The notes beneath the pieces were generated by a model. That model saw only the letters and a list, made by a program, of their open reading frames with translations, ran no database searches and was not told where the DNA came from. Positions 58,671-64,000 of a DNA stretch of 64,000 nt are shown here, piece by piece. Origin of the DNA: Kineosporia corallincola (GTDB lineage: Bacteria; Actinomycetota; Actinomycetes; Actinomycetales; Kineosporiaceae). The stretch spans positions 248,001 through 312,000 of the forward strand of contig NZ_JAHBAY010000009.1 in NCBI RefSeq assembly GCF_018499875.1, in the 5' to 3' direction. A program made the translations under genes and the position numbers. The stretch's first letter is position 1. The number at the start of each line of letters is the position of its first letter.

Positions 58671-58763
58671 CGCCGGCGGGCGTCCCGGGAACCCGGCGAC
58701 TATGTTGAGCGGGCGACAAATCTGCCCCACTCGTCAGAACATTCGTGAACAGGGAGTCCGAGC

Positions 58764-59531
58764 GTGACCGACTTCGCACCCGTCCACCAGGAGCTCGTCG
58801 ACCGGGTGCCGCTGCGGCCCGGAGCCCGGATCGAGGAAGAGGTCGTCACCTACGACCACGACGGCACCACCCTCGAGGGTTTCGTCGTGCACGACGCCGC
58901 GATCACCGGAGCGAAGCCCGCGGTCGTCGTCGTCCACGACTGGTACGGCCTGAAGGACTACCCGAAGGCCCGGGCGCACATGCTGGCCCGGCTGGGTTTC
59001 TACGTGTTCTGCGCCGACGTGTACGGCCAGGGGCGCCGGTTCGAGCGCGAGGAGGACTGCCAGGCCGAGGCCGGCAAGTTCTACGGTGACCTGCCGCTGC
59101 TGCGGGCCCGCGTGGGTGCCGCCTACGACCGGGTGGTGCTGGACGAGCGGGCCGACAACGCCCGGATCGCCGTGATCGGCTACTGCTTCGGCGGCAGCGC
59201 GGCCCTGGAGTTCGCCCGCACCGGCGCCCGGCTCGCCGCCACCGTCTCGTTCCACGGCGGCCTGGTGACGCACGAGCCGGCCGACGTCGACAAGATCGCC
59301 GGCCCGCTGCTGGTGCTGACGGGTGGTGCCGACCCGGTGGTGCCGGACGCGGCCGTCGCCGCGTTCCAGGACGAGCTGCGCACCCGCGAGGACCTGGACT
59401 GGACCGTCACCACGTACGCCGGTGCGCCGCACGCGTTCACGATCGTCGGGGCCCCGGTCTACCGCGAGCTCGCCGACCTGCGCAGCTGGCGGGCGATGCT
59501 CGACCTGTTCGGCGAGACCCTCACCGTCTGA
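58764..59531 (+). CDS. Dienelactone hydrolase family protein
   Basis: A 255-residue alpha/beta hydrolase. The catalytic triad uses cysteine: Cys in VIGYCFGGSAALEFA, Asp in VLTGGADPVVPDAA and His in YAGAPHAFTIVG. The N-terminal half has VVVVHDWYGLKDYPKARAHM, typical of the group. It hydrolyses lactones or esters; the natural substrate is unknown. GTG 58764 follows gggag. It lies 93 nt after the FadR-type regulator gene. Confidence 0.92.
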   Translation: MTDFAPVHQELVDRVPLRPGARIEEEVVTYDHDGTTLEGFVVHDAAITGAKPAVVVVHDWYGLKDYPKARAHMLARLGFYVFCADVYGQGRRFEREEDCQAEAGKFYGDLPLLRARVGAAYDRVVLDERADNARIAVIGYCFGGSAALEFARTGARLAATVSFHGGLVTHEPADVDKIAGPLLVLTGGADPVVPDAAVAAFQDELRTREDLDWTVTTYAGAPHAFTIVGAPVYRELADLRSWRAMLDLFGETLTV

Positions 59532-59537
59532 CCGCGC

Positions 59538-59570
59538 GGTCACCGGCCGGGGCATACTCGGCCGGTGACC
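59538..59570 (+). promoter_or_regulatory. 12-bp hairpin overlapping the J-domain gene start
   Basis: GGTCACCGGCCG (59538-59549) and CGGCCGGTGACC (59559-59570) form a perfect stem with a 9-nt loop. The right arm contains the GTG start at 59565-59567. The loop includes CATACT (59553-59558), a -10 hexamer 6 nt before the start. The stem may terminate the upstream gene; a transcript beginning at the GTG would lack the left arm. Confidence 0.6.
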
Positions 59571-60266
59571 CCGGCACGTTTCCACGACCTCGCGGGCGGC
59601 AGTGCCTACCAGGTGCTCGGTGTGGCCGAGTCCGCCACACCCGGCGAGATCAACCGCGGCTACCGCCGCCGCATGCGGGCCCTGCACCCCGACACTCGTC
59701 CCAGGGGGTACGAAGAGGCCCAGGTGGTCTCCACCGCCCACCGCTGGCTGACCCACCACCGGCCGGACTACGACCGTTACGTGCGGGAACGGCGCCGCGG
59801 CGACCCGCGGTGGGGGAGGACGCCTGACCTCACCGCCGAGGCTGCCGGGACGACGGGAGAGCGCCGGCCCGGCTGGGCCCAGCCCCGGCGCGATGCTCAG
59901 CCCGGAGGTGGCGTTCAGCCCCGACGCGGCGCGCGGCTCCCGAGGCCGCCCGGCCTCGCCGACCGTGCCCGTCCTGCCCGTCCTGCCCGTCCTGGCCGTG
60001 CCAGTCGTGCCAGTCGTATCGGCCTGCCACGTCTGCCCCGGTTGGGCCTGCCACGTCCGCCTCGTCTGGGCCTTCCCGGTCCGCCTCGTCTGGGCCTTCC
60101 CAGAGCGCCCCGGCTGGGTCTTCCCGCCGTGCCACCGCTCGGGCTACCCCGGCTGCGGGTGCTGCCCCACCGCCGGGGCAGGCCGGGGCCGGGGCCCGGG
60201 CCGGTACTGCTGGCCCTGGTGGTCGTGGTCCTCGGGTTCCTGGCGGCTGCCCGGATCCCGTTCTGA
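59565..60266 (+). CDS. J-domain membrane protein with repetitive Pro/Leu/Arg linker
   Basis: A 233-residue protein. Residues about 11-70 are a DnaJ J-domain (AYQVLGVAESATPGEINRGY), with the HPD motif in RALHPDTRP that stimulates DnaK ATPase. The linker (about 115-210) is low-complexity with an 8-residue repeat (LPRPPRLG-like) from 24-bp tandem DNA units. A C-terminal membrane anchor (VLLALVVVVLGFLAAARI) ends the protein. It could recruit DnaK to the membrane. The GTG start lies inside a hairpin and 6 nt after a -10 hexamer. The repeat frame could be wrong beyond residue 100, since other frames are also open there. Confidence 0.65.
   Translation: MTPARFHDLAGGSAYQVLGVAESATPGEINRGYRRRMRALHPDTRPRGYEEAQVVSTAHRWLTHHRPDYDRYVRERRRGDPRWGRTPDLTAEAAGTTGERRPGWAQPRRDAQPGGGVQPRRGARLPRPPGLADRARPARPARPGRASRASRIGLPRLPRLGLPRPPRLGLPGPPRLGLPRAPRLGLPAVPPLGLPRLRVLPHRRGRPGPGPGPVLLALVVVVLGFLAAARIPF
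60021..60140 (+). repeat. 24-bp tandem repeat within the J-domain gene
   Basis: Five units of 24 bp begin GGCCT or GGTCT at 60021, 60045, 60069, 60093 and 60117, with increasing divergence. Just upstream (about 59965-59995) a 9-bp unit CCTGCCCGT is repeated three times. They encode the low-complexity linker. Confidence 0.75.
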
Positions 60267-60317
60267 GACAAGCGGTCCTGGATCCTCCGCCCCCGTACGA
60301 CAACGGGTGCGCGGCCA

Positions 60318-60389
60318 GGGGGGACACCCTTTCGCGGTTTGACACCACCTTCCCGCCGAGGGTGGTGTCAAAATCCGCGAAGGGTCCCC
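60318..60389. repeat. Dispersed palindromic element, copy 2
   Basis: A nearly perfect palindrome of about 70 bp between two convergent gene ends. TTTGACACCACC (60338-60349) pairs with GGTGGTGTCAAA (60361-60372); outer arms CCCTTTCGCGG (60327-60337) and CCGCGAAGGG (60375-60384) pair with one bulge; GGGGACA and GTCCCC lie outside. It matches the element at 7282-7346 in core and flank order. It may be a REP-type repeat acting as a bidirectional terminator. Confidence 0.75.
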
Positions 60390-60417
60390 TCTACGCTGTG
60401 CCCACGGCCGTGATCGG

Positions 60418-62226
60418 TCATCCCGAACGATCTCTCCCGCGACCGCCGCTGGTCAGCACCGCCAGCACGACCAGCACCCCGGCGGGCCCGAGCACCAGCC
60501 AGGGCGCGGCACCGAGGTAGCCGACACCGGCGGCCAGCATCGCGCCGAGCTCGGGCTGGTCCGGGTCGGCGCCGAGCCCGAGGAAGCTGAGCCCGGCGAT
60601 GCCCAGCGCGGCCGCCGGCAGCCGCACCAGCGCGTGACGCAGCAACGGCCCGAGCACGGCGGGCAGCACGTGCACCCGCAGCAGCCGCCCGGGCCCGGCC
60701 CCGGCCAGCACCGCCGCGCGCACGTACCCGGCGCTGCGGACCTCCGACGCCAGCGTGCGGGCGTGCACGGCCAGCGGGATCCAGGCCACCAGCAGAACCG
60801 CCAGGCAGGCGCCGCGCAGTCCCGGCCCGAGAGCGGCCGCCACCAGCAGCCCGGCCAGGTTCGACGGCACGGTCGCGAGCACGTCCAGCGCCCCCGGCCC
60901 GGACATCGCCCCGCCCCGCCCGACATCCCCGCCCAGCCCGGCCGCCGTACCCACGAGCGCCCCCACGACCAGGGCCGCGACGCTGATCGCCGCGGCCAGC
61001 GACACGGTGAGCAGGGTGCCCTCGGCCAGGCGTCCCCACTGGTCGTGCCCCACCGCGTCCGCGCCCAGCGGATGCGCCGCGCCAGGGGCGGCGAGCCGCG
61101 CGGACAGGTCGGTGCCCGTGCCGTCGCGCAGCAGCCCGGCAGCGAGAACGGCCAGCAACAGCCCCGGCCCGAGGAACCCGGGCGGGGGAAGCCGGGGCTT
61201 TCGTCGTCCACCATCGACCCCGGCCCGACCCGCACCCAGGTGGGCCGGGGCACCCACCGTGCGCTCGGCGTCCGGAACCGCCAGCCCGCGGTGCACGGCG
61301 GCAGCCAGGGCCGCCGCCACCAGCCCGGTGACCACGAACCCGGCCAGCACCGCCTGCACCACGGGCAGGTCCTCGGCCAGCACCGCGTCGAGCGCGAGCG
61401 TGCCCGCGCCGGGGATCGAGAACACCTTCTCGACCGCCACCGACGACCCGACGATCGACATGCCCACCACCACGGCCTGCGGCGTCCCCACGGCCACCAC
61501 CCGGCGCAGCACCGCCCGCCGCATCGGGCGCAGGTCCAGCCCGGACGCCCGCCAGGCCCGCACCCAGGGCTCGGTCAGCGTCTGCTCCACCGTCGCCGAC
61601 AGCATGCGCGCCAGCAGCCCTCCGGCCGGCAGACCGAGCGCCAGGCCGGGCAGCACCCCGCTGGACACGCCGTTCCAGCCGAAAACCGGTAGCAGCCGCC
61701 AGGTCACGGCGAACAGCAGCACCCCGGCCACCGCCACCACCACCTCGGGCAGCGCCGCCAGCGCCGCGGGAACCTGCCCCGACAGCAACCGGGCCCACCG
61801 GGCCCGGACCGTGCGGCGGTCGCCGGCCCCGGACGTCCCCTGACGGATCGCCGGGGTCAGCAGCGACCCGGCGACCAGCACCGCGACCAGCAGAGCGGTG
61901 CCCGCCAGCGTCAGCGACGTGACCAGCGCCGGGCCGACCAGCCCGCCGACCGGCTGTCCGCTGACCCAGCCGGTGCCGAGGTCGCCGTGCAGGGCGTCCC
62001 GCACCCACGTCAGCACCCCGGCGAGCGGTGACGACGGAAGATCCAGCTCGCGGCGCAGCGCCGCGACGGCCTCCGGGTCGTCACCCCGCGCCCGGAAACG
62101 CACCCGCAGCACGGTGGCCGCCGGGTCCTCGCCCCGCAGCCAGGGCAGCGCCGCGACCGCGAGCAGCAGCGCCAGGAACGTGCCCCCGGTGCGCAGCGGG
62201 GTCCCCCACCACCGGTTGTGCCCCAC
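60418..62226 (-). CDS. Fused ABC permease of peptide/nickel type (DppB-DppC fusion)
   Basis: A 602-residue permease combining two normally separate subunits. The first half has LPSSPLAGVLTWVRDALHGD and PAALAALPEVVVAVAGVLLF, then ASGLDLRPMRRAVLRRVV and SIVGSSVAVEKVFSIPGAGT, a DppB-type EAA region. The second half begins after a linker (PDAERTVGAPAHLGAGRAGV) with HPLGADAVGHDQWGRLAEGT (DppC-type entry) and has RAAVLAGAGPGRLLRVHVLP and LPAAALGIAGLSFLGLGADP. GTG 62226 lies 18 nt after the binding-protein stop; the longer form from 62289 is possible. Control by the upstream riboswitch suggests transport of cobalt or a corrinoid precursor. No ATPase gene follows. Confidence 0.85.
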   Translation of the reverse strand: MGHNRWWGTPLRTGGTFLALLLAVAALPWLRGEDPAATVLRVRFRARGDDPEAVAALRRELDLPSSPLAGVLTWVRDALHGDLGTGWVSGQPVGGLVGPALVTSLTLAGTALLVAVLVAGSLLTPAIRQGTSGAGDRRTVRARWARLLSGQVPAALAALPEVVVAVAGVLLFAVTWRLLPVFGWNGVSSGVLPGLALGLPAGGLLARMLSATVEQTLTEPWVRAWRASGLDLRPMRRAVLRRVVAVGTPQAVVVGMSIVGSSVAVEKVFSIPGAGTLALDAVLAEDLPVVQAVLAGFVVTGLVAAALAAAVHRGLAVPDAERTVGAPAHLGAGRAGVDGGRRKPRLPPPGFLGPGLLLAVLAAGLLRDGTGTDLSARLAAPGAAHPLGADAVGHDQWGRLAEGTLLTVSLAAAISVAALVVGALVGTAAGLGGDVGRGGAMSGPGALDVLATVPSNLAGLLVAAALGPGLRGACLAVLLVAWIPLAVHARTLASEVRSAGYVRAAVLAGAGPGRLLRVHVLPAVLGPLLRHALVRLPAAALGIAGLSFLGLGADPDQPELGAMLAAGVGYLGAAPWLVLGPAGVLVVLAVLTSGGRGRDRSG

Positions 62227-62243
62227 CGTCAGAAACCCGGAAA

Positions 62244-63743
62244 TCAGTCGCCCAGCGTGGTTTCCGCCGTGACGACCGCCCGCTCCCACGGGTCCCGGGC
62301 CAGCCCCGACACCCCGTCGGCCAGGCCGAACTGGGTGCGGTCGTGCACCAGCGGGATCACCGCGACGGCGGAGAGCACCTCGTGCTCGGCGGCCACGGCG
62401 GCCTGGTTCCGGGCGTCCACGCCGGCCTGCCGCGCGGCGTCGGCCAGCTCGGAGTCGAGGTCCTCGTCGCAGTACCGGCTGATGTTGTAGCCGCCGTCGC
62501 AGCCGAAGTCGGATTGCAGGTAGCTGATCGGGTCGGCGGTGTCCTGCCCGTACGACCGGCTCATGATCACCGCGTCGTAGGTGCCGTCGAGGAAGTCCTT
62601 CTCCATCTGGTTGTACTCGCGCACCACCGTCTTCATCGTGAAACCGGCCTTGCGCCAGCGATCGGCCACCACGGCGGCGATCTCGGCCATCTCCGGCCGG
62701 TCGCTGAACGTGGCCAGGGTGATCTGCCGGTCCTGCGGGGTGGTGGCCTGCGGGTAGTCGGCGGCCGGGCGGTCGTCCGCCCAGGTCGACACCGAGGAGA
62801 ACAGCCCCTTCGCCGGGTCGGCCGCGCCGGCGTAGACGGTGCCGGCCAGGTCGAGGTCCTGCACGGCCTCCCGGGCGGCCTCGCGCTGTCCGGCGTCGCG
62901 GAACACGGCCGAGCTCTGGGTCAGGTGGATCGACACGGTGCGTGGCAGCGGCACGGCCAGCACGTGGTCGGCGCCGACCTGGCTCAGCTGGTCGGCGGGC
63001 AGGGCCTGCGCCACGTCGGTCTGCCCGGCCCGCAGCGCGGACGCCCGCTGGTCGCCGTCCGCAACGAAGCTCAGCTCGATCCCGGCCAGCGCCGGTCTGC
63101 CGCCCCAGTAGCCGTCGTTCGCGGTCAGGTCGGCCGACGTGGTGCCGTTCAGCCGGGTGATCGTGTACGGCCCGGTGCCGGTCCCGATCACCGACGGCGC
63201 CGCCGCGTCGTCCTCGTACGCCTTGGCCGACAGCACGGCCAGTTCCGGTGAGGTCAGCCGCTGCACGAGCACCGGGTCCGCGGTGCCGGTGACGATCCGC
63301 ACCGTGTCGTCACCCTCCGCCGTCACGGTCAGCTCGGTGCCGGACAGCGCGCGCGGCGCCGGGTCGGCCTGCGCCGCGTGGGTGAGCGACCCGGCCACCG
63401 CCTCGGCGTCCATCGGTGTGCCGTCCTGGAACGTGACGCCCTCGCGCAGGGTGAGTTCCCAGGTCGTGGCGTCGGTCCGGGTCCAGGAGGTGGCCAGCGA
63501 GGGCTCCGGGGCGCCGGAGGCGTCGAGCCTGGCCAGTGTCTCGGTCGCGCCCACCCCGTAGCTGGTCACCGCATCGTCGCTGTACGGCGAGAGCGCCGCG
63601 ACCGGGGTGAACGCGTACGCGTACCGCAGCGTGCGCCGTTCGCCGGAGGCGGTGCCGCCGGAGCTTCCGCAGGCGGCCAGGGACAGGGAGAGGACGACGG
63701 CCGCCGCGACCGCGGACGACCTCAGAACACGCGCATGGCCCAT
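62244..63743 (-). CDS. Family 5 ABC substrate-binding lipoprotein (riboswitch-controlled)
   Basis: A 499-residue extracellular binding protein of the peptide/nickel group. A signal peptide with lipobox SLAACG (about residues 21-26) is followed by YSDDAVTSYGVGATETLARL, LREGVTFQDGTPMDAEAVAG and SYGQDTADPISYLQSDFGCD. Cysteines in FGCDGGYNISRYC may form a disulfide. ATG 63743 has ggagg 11 nt upstream; GTG 63770 (in frame, within gaggtgctgg) is possible. It lies directly downstream of a cobalamin riboswitch, so it is expected to be produced when B12 is low and to capture cobalt or a corrinoid. Confidence 0.9.
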   Translation of the reverse strand: MGHARVLRSSAVAAAVVLSLSLAACGSSGGTASGERRTLRYAYAFTPVAALSPYSDDAVTSYGVGATETLARLDASGAPEPSLATSWTRTDATTWELTLREGVTFQDGTPMDAEAVAGSLTHAAQADPAPRALSGTELTVTAEGDDTVRIVTGTADPVLVQRLTSPELAVLSAKAYEDDAAAPSVIGTGTGPYTITRLNGTTSADLTANDGYWGGRPALAGIELSFVADGDQRASALRAGQTDVAQALPADQLSQVGADHVLAVPLPRTVSIHLTQSSAVFRDAGQREAAREAVQDLDLAGTVYAGAADPAKGLFSSVSTWADDRPAADYPQATTPQDRQITLATFSDRPEMAEIAAVVADRWRKAGFTMKTVVREYNQMEKDFLDGTYDAVIMSRSYGQDTADPISYLQSDFGCDGGYNISRYCDEDLDSELADAARQAGVDARNQAAVAAEHEVLSAVAVIPLVHDRTQFGLADGVSGLARDPWERAVVTAETTLGD

Positions 63744-63784
63744 GGAACGGACCGCCTCCAGCACCTCGTGGTTGCGAAACGGTG

Positions 63785-63960
63785 CCGTGGCCGGTCTCCT
63801 GGCTCCCGGGTGCAGGGGGTGGCCCCAGCGCTGCCGGCGCACCTTCCCAGGCGGAGGACCACCCAGTGGCGCCCGGTTGCGGACTACGCGAACCGGCAGC
63901 TTCCCGATCACAGTGGCGAGGGCCGCTCCGGTCTCGCACCGGAATTCCCGAACACCACGG
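63785..63960 (-). ncRNA. Cobalamin riboswitch
   Basis: Read on the minus strand, the conserved cobalamin aptamer parts appear in order: CCGGTGCGAGACCGGAGC (63949-63925 region), GCCACTGTGA (63917-63908), GGGAAGCTG (63905-63897), a second GCCACTGGG (63870-63862), CTGGGAAGG (63851-63843), and the B12 box AGCCAGGAGACC (63804-63793). It lies 42-50 nt upstream of the binding-protein start. Cobalamin binding should switch the operon off, most likely by hiding the ribosome site. Confidence 0.93.
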
Positions 63961-64000
63961 CCCGGTCAACGTACCCCACGTTCCGCCCGGAGTGGTGGGC

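Noticed and set aside
1-64000. Insertion sequences, prophage, tRNA or rRNA genes
   Set aside because: No transposase, integrase, terminal repeat pair, phage structural gene, tRNA cloverleaf or rRNA stretch was recognised by eye; a tRNAscan or ISfinder search would be needed to exclude them.

Overview
The window is chromosomal DNA of a high-GC Gram-positive bacterium of the Actinomycetes. This is inferred from GC-saturated third codon positions, frequent GTG starts, many 4-nt start/stop overlaps, several apparently leaderless genes, lipobox and Tat-type signal sequences, and actinobacterial families (DUF4865, DUF808, a Cgl0159-like aldolase inside an inositol operon). The genus cannot be fixed from sequence alone; a soil or plant-associated saprophyte related to Kineosporia or Streptomyces would fit. 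No rRNA, tRNA, CRISPR array, insertion sequence or prophage was seen.

Layout. 1-3.5 kb: the end of an unknown gene, a broken DUF6578-like gene, a GNAT acetyltransferase, an XRE-type regulator, and an Ohr/OsmC peroxidase divergent from a TetR regulator with a palindrome between them. 3.6-9.8 kb: an oxalate/formate-type MFS carrier with a 47-residue partner, an ABC-2 type exporter, a 594-nt gene-free stretch holding a 21-bp tandem repeat and a palindromic element, and an MMPL/RND exporter. 10-15 kb: a zinc-ribbon microprotein, a nitrilase-type amidohydrolase, a sialidase-like protein and a membrane-anchored nuclease-like protein. 15-24.5 kb: a sugar-catabolic island (isomerase and Gfo/Idh/MocA dehydrogenase divergent from an ABC importer, a second Gfo/Idh/MocA, a DUF6807 protein, a cupin and a LacI regulator). 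24.5-34.5 kb: mixed genes, including a flavoprotein fused to a TPR38-like domain, an orphan type II thioesterase and a GGDEF-EAL protein.

34.6-41.8 kb: an L-rhamnoside utilisation operon (two permeases, a GH78 rhamnosidase, a binding protein) divergent from its LacI regulator. 42-46 kb: DUF808 and a tripartite tricarboxylate transporter (TctCBA), which converge and overlap. 46-48.5 kb: a secreted 13-repeat RCC1 propeller protein. 48.6-56.2 kb: a GntR regulator divergent from a six-gene inositol operon (iolE-like, iolC, Cgl0159-like aldolase, iolB, iolD, iolG). 56-60.3 kb: GNAT, a secreted GH114-like glycosidase, a FadR-type regulator, a dienelactone hydrolase and a J-domain membrane protein with a repetitive linker. 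60.4-64 kb: a cobalamin riboswitch controlling a peptide/nickel-type binding protein and a naturally fused two-permease protein, with no ATPase gene alongside.

Overall this is a carbohydrate-scavenging region: three self-contained sugar or polyol modules, each with its own local regulator and recognisable operator palindromes, separated by transporters and stress genes. The least conventional elements are the riboswitch-controlled fused permease, the 15-24.5 kb oxidoreductive sugar island, the flavoprotein-TPR38 fusion, and a dispersed palindromic element present at two gene ends about 53 kb apart.
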